From a virus, in the IMG/VR virus record IMGVR_UViG_3300029984_000008, positions 1 to 64,000 of that record: 64,000 nt of DNA; one strand, given 5' to 3'. Shown here piece by piece: positions 18,195 through 25,091 of the stretch. The position numbers were made by a program, and so were the translations under genes. Each line of letters opens with the position of its first letter. Within the stretch, counting starts at the first letter, position 1. Under the pieces are notes generated by a model. The model was not told the origin of the DNA, did no database searches, and saw only the letters and a program-made list of their open reading frames with translations.

Positions 18195-18851
18195 TTGAAC
18201 AAAAATAAAATAATAACAGTGAATGACCTAAATTCAGATATATTTTACAAATTACCTAAGGCATTTTTCCTTAATCCTTTTTACACAAGCATGAAAAATG
18301 AGAGTAAGTTAGCTTATGCCTTACTGAAGGACCAGCTAAGTTTATCTGCTAAGAACGGGTGGATTAATGAGGATAATGAGATATACGTAAAATTGAGTAG
18401 AGAAAAACTAATGAAGTACTTAAATATAAAAGGTACACAAAAGATGACCCAAATTATGGACGAGCTAAAGAGCAAAAATTTGATAGTAGAAAAGCAGCTA
18501 GGTGTAAATAGATGCAATGAAATTTATATGTGTAGCCCTGATGAGCTGGACACTATATACTCAGATGATGAGTTGTTAGAAAATGGAAATGAATCCTCTG
18601 CAAGTACTGAAAATACTTTGACCTTTGAAAATCAAAACTCAGGACTTTTGAAAAACAAAGGTCAAGACTTTTTAAAATCAAAGGTCAAGACTTTTGAAAA
18701 TCAAATTCATAATAAGAATAACTATAATAAGACTAATTATAATAACAATAAGAGTGCAGGGGAGAAAAAATTAAAGTTTGATAATTTTGAAGCTAGAAAA
18801 TATGATTATGATGCCCTAGAGAAAAAACTACTAGGATGGGATAAAGATTAA
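18195..18851 (+). CDS. repA: RepA_N-family plasmid replication initiator
   Basis: This is a 218-residue protein. The N-terminal 120 residues match the RepA_N domain of Gram-positive plasmids: FYKLPKAFFLNPFYTSM, a LAYALLKDQLSLSAKNGWI stretch, then a winged-helix segment (LSREKLMKYLNIKGTQKMTQ). These proteins bind iterons in their own coding sequence and recruit host DnaA/DnaB. It begins with TTG at 18195 after AGGAGGAG. The variable linker (about residues 135-180) is encoded by 23-bp direct repeats. The C-terminus is short (YDYDALEKKLLGWDKD). An initiator of this class is expected on a plasmid, not on a typical virulent myophage. Confidence 0.85.
   Translation: MNKNKIITVNDLNSDIFYKLPKAFFLNPFYTSMKNESKLAYALLKDQLSLSAKNGWINEDNEIYVKLSREKLMKYLNIKGTQKMTQIMDELKSKNLIVEKQLGVNRCNEIYMCSPDELDTIYSDDELLENGNESSASTENTLTFENQNSGLLKNKGQDFLKSKVKTFENQIHNKNNYNKTNYNNNKSAGEKKLKFDNFEARKYDYDALEKKLLGWDKD
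18627..18705 (+). repeat. 23-bp iterons inside repA, candidate replication origin
   Basis: Three consecutive 23-bp units start at 18627, 18650 and 18673, each beginning with a form of GAAAATCAAA and ending GACTTTT. A fourth partial unit starts at 18696, and GACCTTT at 18620-18626 resembles a preceding unit end. A 23-bp period is not a multiple of three, so successive units encode different peptides; DNA sequence is what is conserved. A very A/T-rich tract (18706-18760) follows, as expected of an unwinding element. RepA_N plasmids carry their origin at this place in the gene. Confidence 0.8.
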
Positions 18852-18866
18852 GGAGGCTGATGTTAA

Positions 18867-19325
18867 GTGTATATACTTTCAGATTTTATTCGTGACGGGA
18901 ATTTTACTATGCCTGAAAAGATGACATATATGGTGCTATGGAGCTACAGAGAGCAAAATAGTCTCATCTGTAATGTTACTTGTAAGCAAATAGCACATGA
19001 TATGACGACCTCTACTAAAACAGCTTATAGGCTACTAGATTCGCTAGCTAAAAAGAAGCTGATAAAAATAAATAAGCTAAATGTATATGAAATCAAGAAA
19101 GAGTTAGAAGCTAAAAATATGCAAGGAAAAGGCATAGGTAGTAATACATGCACATGGTGTAAGTGTAAAACTTATATACTACATGCACACCATTTTCCCA
19201 TAAGGAAGGAAGCTGGTGGTAATGTAACAGTAGACATCTGCCCCAGCTGTCACCAGGAATTTCACTTTTTAGAGAATAGCATAGAACTAGTTGACAGCGG
19301 CTATATAGCAGATAAGTTGACATAA
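18867..19325 (+). CDS. winged-helix protein fused to an HNH-like zinc domain
   Basis: This is a 152-residue protein. Residues 1-75 form a winged-helix unit (KMTYMVLWSYREQN, then TCKQIAHDMTTSTKTAYRLL) typical of replication-initiator or DnaD-like N-termini. Residues 92-140 hold an HNH-type zinc motif: CTWCKCK, HAHHFP, then ICPSCHQEFH. It begins with GTG at 18867 after AGGAGG, 15 bp behind repA and probably cotranscribed. It may be a homing-type nuclease with a borrowed DNA-binding domain, or a regulator using the zinc fold. Function is not settled. Confidence 0.55.
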   Translation: MYILSDFIRDGNFTMPEKMTYMVLWSYREQNSLICNVTCKQIAHDMTTSTKTAYRLLDSLAKKKLIKINKLNVYEIKKELEAKNMQGKGIGSNTCTWCKCKTYILHAHHFPIRKEAGGNVTVDICPSCHQEFHFLENSIELVDSGYIADKLT

Positions 19326-19331
19326 GCTACC

Positions 19332-19362
19332 GTATACTTTCTGGGAAGACCTTTGTATAGTA
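19332..19362 (+). promoter_or_regulatory. class A phage promoter
   Basis: TATACT (19333) and TATAGT (19356) are 17 bp apart with the common ACCTTTGTATAGTAA block. It serves the small-gene cluster from 19412. Confidence 0.82.
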
Positions 19363-19369
19363 AGAATAG

Positions 19370-19386
19370 GGGAGCGACATGCTCCC
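19370..19386 (+). promoter_or_regulatory. leader hairpin
   Basis: GGGAGC (19370-19375) pairs with GCTCCC (19381-19386) over GACAT, followed by the shared A-rich run and AAGGATGGTGT ribosome site of the next gene. Confidence 0.7.
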
Positions 19387-19411
19387 AAAATAAAAAAGGA
19401 TGGTGTATTAA

Positions 19412-19699
19412 ATGAAAAAAGAATTTAGACTACCTAAAGTAGGAAATGGCGCAACTGTACTATGTGGAGAGGACAGAAAAGCATTTACAGTAATTGTAAT
19501 TGACGAGGATACAGGCGTAGTATTAATTCAAAGAGACATAGCTATTAGACTAGAAAGAGTAAGTGATGCACAAGTTTTTGACTATAAAAAGGATACTGGG
19601 GGCACAGTAAAAGTTGTAACTTTTATAAATGGCCGCTGGGAACTTATAGGTGAAGAGGTAGAAGTCATCTTTGGTGAGAGAGACGAGTATTGGAGCTAA
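19412..19699 (+). CDS. hypothetical early protein
   Basis: This 95-residue protein has beta-rich, charged sequence (TVIVIDEDTGVVLIQRDIAIRL) and no motif I recognise. It is the first gene after a class A promoter and leader hairpin, with an AAGGATGGTGTATTA site, so it is probably made early in infection. Confidence 0.55.
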   Translation: MKKEFRLPKVGNGATVLCGEDRKAFTVIVIDEDTGVVLIQRDIAIRLERVSDAQVFDYKKDTGGTVKVVTFINGRWELIGEEVEVIFGERDEYWS

Positions 19700-19718
19700 A
19701 TTAATAGAATATAGGAGA

Positions 19719-19738
19719 GTAGCTGCTTAGGCGGCTAC
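19719..19738 (+). promoter_or_regulatory. intergenic hairpin
   Basis: GTAGCTGC (19719-19726) pairs with GCGGCTAC (19731-19738), one G-T wobble, TTAG loop. No T-run. Member of the intergenic hairpin family. Confidence 0.65.
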
Positions 19739-19765
19739 TAAAAATTTTAAGGAGGACCAAATAAT

Positions 19766-19954
19766 ATGAAAGTAAGTGCTTTAAGTAAAAAGAAGATTGC
19801 TAAACTAAAATCATTCTATAAAACTGAAATGGATGTAGATGCTACAGAGGAGGACGTATTAGAGATATTAATATGCGAGGGGTATAAAAGCTTGCAAAGA
19901 GAATTGACCGCTAAAATGAAGTCTGAGGCTAAAATAAGAGGGGGTATAAGATAA
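19766..19954 (+). CDS. small basic protein
   Basis: This 62-residue lysine-rich protein (ALSKKKIAKLKSFYKT, then DVLEILICEGYKSLQREL) may be a short helical DNA-binding or adaptor protein, but no family is recognised. It has an AAGGAGGACC site; its stop overlaps the next start. Confidence 0.5.
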   Translation: MKVSALSKKKIAKLKSFYKTEMDVDATEEDVLEILICEGYKSLQRELTAKMKSEAKIRGGIR

Positions 19955-20097
19955 TGGCTAAAGTTTGTAAATGTGCACAAACACTAAAGGTAGAAATGTT
20001 TGAAGGACCAGAAAAAGAATGCGAAGAATTTTGTGATATGTATAACTGGGAATTTTGGGATGAAAATGATTTTTGCTGGTATTTAGAAATAATTTAG
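19954..20097 (+). CDS. 47-residue Cys-rich acidic protein
   Basis: The ATG shares an A with the stop of the previous gene, and AGAGGGGGTATAAG provides a ribosome site. Four cysteines (KCAQ, ECEEFCD, FCWY) and many Glu, Trp and Phe. Coupled translation and gene-like composition support it. Function unknown. Confidence 0.5.
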   Translation: MAKVCKCAQTLKVEMFEGPEKECEEFCDMYNWEFWDENDFCWYLEII

Positions 20098-20112
20098 AGG
20101 AGGTATAAGATA

Positions 20113-20289
20113 ATGAATAAAGAAGAAGTTAAAAATATGTTTATAACAATTAAGGCAGAGTGTGCTAAATATAACAACTGTGTAGATTGTACTTTTTATG
20201 CTAAAGAAATAGGAAATTGTATATTTAGTGAAATAGACTACCCAGGTGACTTAAATATAGATGACCTAGAAAATTTAAAGGAGGTATAA
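20113..20289 (+). CDS. 58-residue protein with Cys cluster
   Basis: It has AGAGGAGGTATAAG upstream. Cysteines at ECAKYNNCVDC and GNCIF suggest one zinc site, a common layout in small phage proteins. Its 3' end supplies the ribosome site of the next gene. Function unknown. Confidence 0.55.
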   Translation: MNKEEVKNMFITIKAECAKYNNCVDCTFYAKEIGNCIFSEIDYPGDLNIDDLENLKEV

Positions 20290-20293
20290 GATA

Positions 20294-20605
20294 ATGAATA
20301 AATATGAAATAGTATCAGGTTGGTATAATCCAGGAGGTAGCTGGTGTGAAGGCTCTACCTCCTATGCAACTATACCTGAATTAATTGAAGCTTACAAAAG
20401 CAAAAGACACAGAACTGGCATAATGATAAAAAGAATATGCTTAACTTGTGAGTATTCAAATAGCTTAGATTGGGATGAAAGAGCAGCTCAGAAGGCTAAA
20501 GACTACCTAGAACTATGCAAAGAGTTAGAGGTTAATGAAATATATGATAATTTTGTAGTTAGGATGGCTAACCTAGTGAGCCCAATAAAATCTAGCACAA
20601 TTTAG
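20294..20605 (+). CDS. hypothetical protein
   Basis: This 103-residue protein includes YNPGGSWCEGSTSYAT and RICLTCEYSN. No family recognised. It has AAAGGAGGTATAAG upstream and is the last gene before a long non-coding block. Confidence 0.5.
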   Translation: MNKYEIVSGWYNPGGSWCEGSTSYATIPELIEAYKSKRHRTGIMIKRICLTCEYSNSLDWDERAAQKAKDYLELCKELEVNEIYDNFVVRMANLVSPIKSSTI

Positions 20606-20666
20606 TTGTATACAACTAAACAGCAAAATATATATATATAATAAAAAATCAGTTTCAATTAGAATT

Positions 20667-20817
20667 ACTTACGTACTCGTAAGGAAATCTCGATATAACA
20701 CACTTTTATTTTTTCAAAAATTTTAATTTTTTCAGAAGAGGTTTTAAAAGTAAAATAAAAAAATTGTCATAGGCACTTGGTGTGATGTATCGACATTTGC
20801 TTACGAGTTGGTACGTG
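20667..20817. repeat. inverted pair of about 28-bp elements
   Basis: The left copy runs CTCGTAAG, AAAT, TCGATA, CACAC across 20676-20703. The right copy (20780-20807) is the same in inverse orientation with about four differences; weaker similarity (ACGTA) extends outward. The left copy also contains CTTACG-tact-CGTAAG, itself a small palindrome. The mismatches would not pair, which suits two protein-binding sites better than one RNA stem. Confidence 0.7.
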
Positions 20818-20843
20818 AAAACGATTTACATTGCATCTTTTTC

Positions 20844-20882
20844 AAAAAAAAAAAGAGACGGTCATTTAGCACCTGCCTCTTC
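20844..20882 (-). terminator. terminator-like hairpin on the minus strand
   Basis: Read on the - strand, AGAGGCAGGT folds with ACCGTCTCT and is followed by eleven T (A-run 20844-20854 on +). It would end a leftward transcript, but no leftward gene is seen to its right, so an antisense or small RNA is suggested. Confidence 0.5.
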
Positions 20883-20899
20883 CCCCAAAGCATAAAATA

Positions 20900-20921
20900 C
20901 TCAATATTGAGCATACTATAA
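20900..20921 (+). promoter_or_regulatory. palindromic operator overlapping a promoter
   Basis: CTCAATATTGAG (20900-20911) is a perfect 12-bp palindrome. A TATAAA-like -10 follows within 10 bp, ahead of the gene at 20953. A dimeric repressor site is plausible. Confidence 0.5.
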
Positions 20922-20952
20922 ATAGACTAAAATAAGAAAGGTGGAATAAACT

Positions 20953-21279
20953 ATGAATAAAGAATTATTAGTAAGTAAGTTAAAGGCTATTAAACTTAAA
21001 ACAGTAAAAGCTAAAATGATAATAGAAGCTATAGAGACTGGCACCTCTGAGAGAGGTAATCACTCAATGTGGTGCACTGGCAATGAAATAACTATGTGGT
21101 ACAGAGGCACACCAATAATAACTGTTTACCTATCAATAAGCGAACTTGGTGTAACCTACTTAATAACTAACTTATATGCTGGCGAATATGATAGAACACC
21201 AGCAACTATAAGACAGCGTAAAGACTTTGAGACCTCAGTGAATGAAATTGTATCGGATGCAATGCTATGGACATTATAG
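20953..21279 (+). CDS. hypothetical protein
   Basis: This 108-residue protein shows an alternating beta pattern (NEITMWYRGTPIITVYLS). No family recognised. It has AAGGTGGAATAAACT upstream; its end overlaps the next small membrane-protein gene. Confidence 0.5.
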   Translation: MNKELLVSKLKAIKLKTVKAKMIIEAIETGTSERGNHSMWCTGNEITMWYRGTPIITVYLSISELGVTYLITNLYAGEYDRTPATIRQRKDFETSVNEIVSDAMLWTL

Positions 21280-21362
21280 TATTATTTATAATCCTATGGC
21301 TATTTTTCACCTGGTGTGTTATATCACCATTTATTCCCAAAGACCCTAAAAATAAAAAATAG
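21267..21362 (+). CDS. 31-residue single-pass membrane microprotein
   Basis: The ATG lies within the last codons of the previous gene. About 22 hydrophobic residues (IVLFIILWLFFTWCVI) are followed by a polar KDPKNKK tail. Similar in layout to the microprotein at 46583. The overlap suggests translational coupling. Function unknown; superinfection exclusion or lysis timing would be guesses. Confidence 0.5.
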   Translation: MDIIVLFIILWLFFTWCVISPFIPKDPKNKK

Positions 21363-21382
21363 AAAGAAGGTATATTAAAAAA

Positions 21383-21679
21383 ATGGAAATGGATAAGACA
21401 ATTAGTCAATCACAGCTAGAAATTGATGCAACAGAATTTGAAAAGGCACGTAAGAGAGTATATGAAGCACATGATTCATTGCTTATAAAACTCTTTGGAT
21501 ATATCCCAGGAGAACCAGGTAACTACACAGTAAGCCGAAGTGCATATACTAAAGCAATGCACGAAGTCCAAAAAGAAACTGGCCTTGTTGAAGGCGACCC
21601 TGATATGATATTATTTGTACTAGAACAATTAAGTAGGTCACCAAGATTTTTAGATGAAGAGGAGGTATCAGAGCTATGA
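21383..21679 (+). CDS. hypothetical protein
   Basis: This 98-residue helical protein (ATEFEKARKRVYEAHDSLL) overlaps the next gene by 4 bp (ATGA), so the pair is probably translated together. No motif recognised. Confidence 0.5.
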   Translation: MEMDKTISQSQLEIDATEFEKARKRVYEAHDSLLIKLFGYIPGEPGNYTVSRSAYTKAMHEVQKETGLVEGDPDMILFVLEQLSRSPRFLDEEEVSEL

Positions 21680-21969
21680 GCCAACCACAGTGGGTAAAAT
21701 TACACTTAGCACCACAAACTTATGAAACAGACATGCCATCATATGTAGTGGGACTATTAATTAGTGAAGTACCAGGACAATATGTATTAAACCCTATGCT
21801 AGAGCTAGAACATGACGAGAGTACAGGCAAAGAAGCCTATGTGAGTGCAGGAATGAACCTTATCAGCAAAACTTACGTATGGCGCTGCCAGATACTGGAA
21901 AGAAAGCCTGAGATAGATGAAATAGACGATAACCCTTTATATGAAGACCTTGGAGGCGGCTTAGGCTAA
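21676..21969 (+). CDS. hypothetical protein
   Basis: This 97-residue protein starts inside the stop of its neighbour and ends at a terminator. Acidic C-terminus (PEIDEIDDNPLYEDLGGG). No family recognised. Confidence 0.5.
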   Translation: MSQPQWVKLHLAPQTYETDMPSYVVGLLISEVPGQYVLNPMLELEHDESTGKEAYVSAGMNLISKTYVWRCQILERKPEIDEIDDNPLYEDLGGGLG

Positions 21970-21997
21970 GGACTACAGATGTGGTCCTTTATTTTTT
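21968..21997 (+). terminator. intrinsic terminator
   Basis: AAGGACTACA (21968-21977) pairs with TGTGGTCCTT (21980-21989) with one wobble, followed by TATTTTTTA. It ends the small-gene cluster. Confidence 0.8.
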
Positions 21998-22008
21998 ATC
22001 TAAAAATA

Positions 22009-22039
22009 TTGTTCACACTTGTAAAAAGTTGTATATAAT
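22009..22039 (+). promoter_or_regulatory. promoter with phased TTGT motifs (helicase operon)
   Basis: TATAAT at 22034-22039. TTGT at 22009, 22019 and 22029, spaced exactly 10 bp. The -35 is weak (TTGTTC, 19 bp away, or GTTCAC, 17 bp), so activation by a factor binding TTGT is plausible. Confidence 0.75.
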
Positions 22040-22081
22040 GATATGATAAGAATATACTAAAATATAGGAGGTTGGAAATTA

Positions 22082-22312
22082 ATGAGAGAGCTACTAAATG
22101 CATATGCAGAGTATGTAAATATAATTAATTCATATAAAAAAGCAGTTAATATAGATTGGAGCAATGTAGGCAACAGACTAACAACACTACGTAGTAAGGT
22201 TTGCCTCATGAAAGTAAGAAGCTCCCACAAAACAGGTTTCATAGTTTGGACAAAGACTAATCTAGTTAAGGAGATTGATGCAGAGCTAGTTAGAATAAAA
22301 ATAAAATTGTAA
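22082..22312 (+). CDS. small helical protein before helicase
   Basis: This 76-residue, mainly helical protein (ELLNAYAEYVNIINSYKKAV) has a TAGGAGGTTGG site. First gene of the operon containing the SNF2-type helicase. No family recognised. Confidence 0.5.
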   Translation: MRELLNAYAEYVNIINSYKKAVNIDWSNVGNRLTTLRSKVCLMKVRSSHKTGFIVWTKTNLVKEIDAELVRIKIKL

Positions 22313-22325
22313 ATGAGGTGAGATT

Positions 22326-24077
22326 ATGATTCTAAAGCTATCAGAGGACAAGCAAACCGCCTACTTTGATGGTAATACAATGAGCTATCGAAGCATGATT
22401 AAAGCAATACCAGGAAATGACTGGAATAAGAAAAAGAGACAGTGGACCATTCCTATAGCATCTATAGAGGATGTAAAAAGAATATGGCCTGACATACAAG
22501 TAGCTACTGAGGTCCTGAAAATATATGTAGCACTAAAAGAGCGTAATAAGCAAGCTATAAAGGCTAAAGACATTGATATGAGCAGCATAGACACAGAGGT
22601 CCAAGGACTGAAGGGGCAGCTGTATCCATACCAAGCAAAAGGAAAAGCCTTCTTAGATGCTATAGGCTCAGGCATACTAGCTTTTGACATGGGGCTAGGT
22701 AAGTCACTCACAAGCCTAGCAACTTTCATTGACTGGCAACGCGCGGGTCTAGTAGACCATTGCTTAGTAATTTGTCCCTCTCCACTGAAGTATTCTACCT
22801 GGGAAAAAGAAATTAATAAATGGACCGACTTAAATTATATAGTAGTAGATGGTGACAAAACCGAACTAGTTGCCTGGGATGATGGAACGACACAAAAGCT
22901 AAAAGGTAGAGAGCTCAGAGCAATACAGTACATGCAGTGGGAGTACGGCACAGACGTTATAGTGATGAACTATGAGTTATTCCTAAAGGACATGGATATA
23001 ATACCAAAGCTGGACGAACGGTGGTGCGTTGTAATGGATGAGTGCCACAGAGTAAAGTCAAATAAGGCAAAAACTACTAAAAATATTATGAAGGCAGTAA
23101 AATCTGCAGGTAGAAAAATCCTAGGCTCAGGTACACCCCTTGAAAATAATATCCAAGAAATGTGGAGCCTAATAGATATATGTAAGCCTGGACTTTTAGG
23201 TAGCTACTTCAGGTTTGTGGACAGGTACTGTATAAAAGATTATTTTGGTAATGTAACAGCACCGAAGCCAGAGCTTATGCAGGAGCTAAGAAAAAAGATA
23301 GCCCCTATAATGTATCGGATGCTAAAGGCAGAGGCACTTCCAGACCTACCAGAGCTTATAGTTCAAGAATACTGGGTGACTATGACACCTCTACAAAAGA
23401 CTTTATACAAAACTGTTAAAGAAGGTATACTTGAGAATTTAAGTACAGGCGAATTTAGCTATTTAGAAGCTCTAGCACAGCTAACAAGACTTCAGCAACT
23501 ACTTGATAGTCCAAGACTATTGAAAGAGGTTCTGGGGGACGATAGCCTACCTATGGAGAGTGGTAAATTAAATGAGCTAGCAAATATAATTAAAGACCTT
23601 GACCCTACTAAAACCAAATTTATACTATTTAGTCAATATAGGCAAATGACAGACTTGTTATATCAGTGGCTTCAGGATAAGAAGTTGCTCACTGAGGACC
23701 AGATAGGCTATGTGAGAGGTGGCATGAAATCCTCAGACACTGCTAAGGTACAAGAAGGCTTTCAAGAAGGCAGCATACAGTGTGTGTTAATGACGACGGC
23801 TGGAAATTATGGTCTTGACTTAAGTGCTGGCAGCTATGTTATATGCTATGACTCCCTATTTAATCCTGCAAAAATGGAGCAAATTTATTCCAGAGCTCAT
23901 AGAAATGGTGTCAAAACTGCAGTGACAGCTATAAACCTAGTTACGAAGGACTCGTATGAAGAGAAGAAAGTAAAGATATTAGAGAGTAAGCGAGAGCTGT
24001 CTAGGGCAATGATAGATAATGATGATAATGCGTTTATGAAACTATTCACAGTGCAAGATATTATAAATATGATGTAG
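22326..24077 (+). CDS. SNF2-family DNA helicase/translocase
   Basis: This 583-residue superfamily 2 ATPase should remodel or translocate on duplex DNA during replication or recombination. Residues 1-60 form a small beta domain typical of phage SNF2-like proteins (AYFDGNTMSYRSMIKAIPG, then WTIP). Motif I is DMGLGKS (Lys126). Motif II is DECH (Asp238-His241). Motif III follows as LGSGTPLEN. The second RecA domain has FILFSQYRQMTDLL, then SAGSYVICYDSLFNPAKMEQ and SRAHRNG (arginine finger). All core motifs look intact. It opens the replication module. Confidence 0.9.
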   Translation: MILKLSEDKQTAYFDGNTMSYRSMIKAIPGNDWNKKKRQWTIPIASIEDVKRIWPDIQVATEVLKIYVALKERNKQAIKAKDIDMSSIDTEVQGLKGQLYPYQAKGKAFLDAIGSGILAFDMGLGKSLTSLATFIDWQRAGLVDHCLVICPSPLKYSTWEKEINKWTDLNYIVVDGDKTELVAWDDGTTQKLKGRELRAIQYMQWEYGTDVIVMNYELFLKDMDIIPKLDERWCVVMDECHRVKSNKAKTTKNIMKAVKSAGRKILGSGTPLENNIQEMWSLIDICKPGLLGSYFRFVDRYCIKDYFGNVTAPKPELMQELRKKIAPIMYRMLKAEALPDLPELIVQEYWVTMTPLQKTLYKTVKEGILENLSTGEFSYLEALAQLTRLQQLLDSPRLLKEVLGDDSLPMESGKLNELANIIKDLDPTKTKFILFSQYRQMTDLLYQWLQDKKLLTEDQIGYVRGGMKSSDTAKVQEGFQEGSIQCVLMTTAGNYGLDLSAGSYVICYDSLFNPAKMEQIYSRAHRNGVKTAVTAINLVTKDSYEEKKVKILESKRELSRAMIDNDDNAFMKLFTVQDIINMM

Positions 24078-24090
24078 AGGAGGTTCTAGT

Positions 24091-24354
24091 ATGAGCGAAT
24101 TACTGAAGCCAACACGCACAGGTAAAAAGGCTGTAGTAACTATGAAGATAGAAGTATTAGTAGAAGTTGAAGAGTCCGATGATTACTATGATATGGTAGA
24201 ACAGGCAGAGACTAAGCTAGGTAAACATGTAGTAGTAGGCAAAGGTTTTTTTCCTTTTAGAAAAGCGGCAGATATGGTGCAAGATGGCACCACAGTGGAT
24301 GAACTTATACAGAGGCTCACTGTGCAGCCTGGTACTGGCTGGTATGATAAATAG
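24091..24354 (+). CDS. hypothetical protein after helicase
   Basis: This 87-residue protein (VTMKIEVLVEVEESDDYYDM, later GKGFFPFRKAADM) may be a small alpha/beta domain. No recognised family. Probably cotranscribed with the helicase; AGAGGAGGTTC site. Confidence 0.5.
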   Translation: MSELLKPTRTGKKAVVTMKIEVLVEVEESDDYYDMVEQAETKLGKHVVVGKGFFPFRKAADMVQDGTTVDELIQRLTVQPGTGWYDK

Positions 24355-24448
24355 CAGCAGCGTTGTACATTATGTCATACAGCTAAAGCCACTGCTACCA
24401 GTACTTAGCCAATATGCTGTAAAACGTTATGTAGAACACAGAGGTTCC

Positions 24449-24478
24449 GTATACTTTTAGAAAACGCCTATGTATAGT
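24449..24478 (+). promoter_or_regulatory. class A phage promoter without adjacent gene
   Basis: TATACT (24450) and TATAGT (24473) with 17 bp between. Next start codon is about 210 nt away, behind another promoter. Confidence 0.75.
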
Positions 24479-24606
24479 GAGACTAAGACAAGCCCCCTAC
24501 TAATAATTATATAGTGCCCTCATATAAACAACTACAAAATAAAAGAGCTAGGATAGCCTCTACACCAAGAGGCACAACCTGTATGCCAAAAATAAATAAA
24601 AAATAT

Positions 24607-24649
24607 TTGTTCAAAGTTGTTGATTGTTGTGTATTTTTTGTGGTATACT
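24607..24649 (+). promoter_or_regulatory. promoter with phased TTGT motifs (HTH gene)
   Basis: TTGATT (24620-24625) and TATACT (24644-24649) are 18 bp apart. TTGT occurs at 24607, 24617 and 24627, again at 10-bp steps, and once more at 24638. Confidence 0.8.
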
Positions 24650-24684
24650 GAATATAATAGATAGTAGGAAGGAGCTGATGCACA

Positions 24685-24948
24685 TTGTTAAAGAAAAAGA
24701 AGAGCACAGTGCAATCTTGTACACCTCCTAAAACTAAGGGTGTAGGTAAGATGATAACCATGCAACAAGCAATGGATTATCTAAGTGAAAAAGGTGTACC
24801 ATGTAGAAGTCGTGCGACATTCTATAGAATATTAGAGGATTTTGGTGTACAATTTGTAGACATTAATCCAAATGGTAAGCATAAAGTAAGAAGATTCAGC
24901 ACTGAGGAGCTTAATAAAGTACTTCAGGCGAATGGACTACAGGAATGA
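24685..24948 (+). CDS. small helix-turn-helix protein
   Basis: This 87-residue protein contains a Lys-rich N-terminus, then MQQAMDYLSEKGVPCRSRATFYRILEDF-type helices (about residues 28-55) resembling excisionase/MerR-like helix-turn-helix units, ending KVRRFSTEELNKVLQ. It likely binds DNA as a regulator. The start is probably TTG at 24685 behind GAAGGAG, although spacing is long; ATG at 24751 is an alternative. It has its own TTGT-type promoter, so it could be the factor that controls that promoter family, which is speculative. Confidence 0.6.
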   Translation: MLKKKKSTVQSCTPPKTKGVGKMITMQQAMDYLSEKGVPCRSRATFYRILEDFGVQFVDINPNGKHKVRRFSTEELNKVLQANGLQE

Positions 24949-25091
24949 TTACCTACTAGGTTCCCAGCCTAGTACACAGCCCCCTTCTTTGCGGAGGCCG
25001 TGTAGTGGGCTGGAATTTTAACAGACCACGGTAGTGTGACAACAAGCAGCAAGCAGTATGAAACACGAAGTATGAGAGGAGATTAAAGATT

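Larger units (their letters stand above)
20606..20952. other. 347-bp non-coding region
   Basis: There is no convincing gene. The block holds an inverted pair of about 28-bp elements (20676-20703 and 20780-20807), an A/T-rich centre, a terminator-like hairpin that reads on the - strand (20844-20882) and a palindrome overlapping a promoter (20900-20921). An origin, recombination site or regulatory RNA locus are possible. Confidence 0.6.
24355..24684. other. 330-bp non-coding region with two promoters
   Basis: No gene is supported on the + strand. It contains a class A promoter (24449-24478), a hairpin GCCTCT-acacca-AGAGGC (24553-24570) and a TTGT-type promoter (24607-24649). The first promoter has no nearby gene of its own, so a small RNA or long leader is likely. 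Confidence 0.55.

Noticed and set aside
24355-24684. tRNA gene in the gap after the helicase operon
   Set aside because: I could not fold a cloverleaf with the T-loop and acceptor stem; the hairpins present are simple.
24507-24761. Minus-strand Phe-rich frame over the non-coding block and HTH gene
   Set aside because: It crosses a promoter and the start of a supported gene and lacks a ribosome site.
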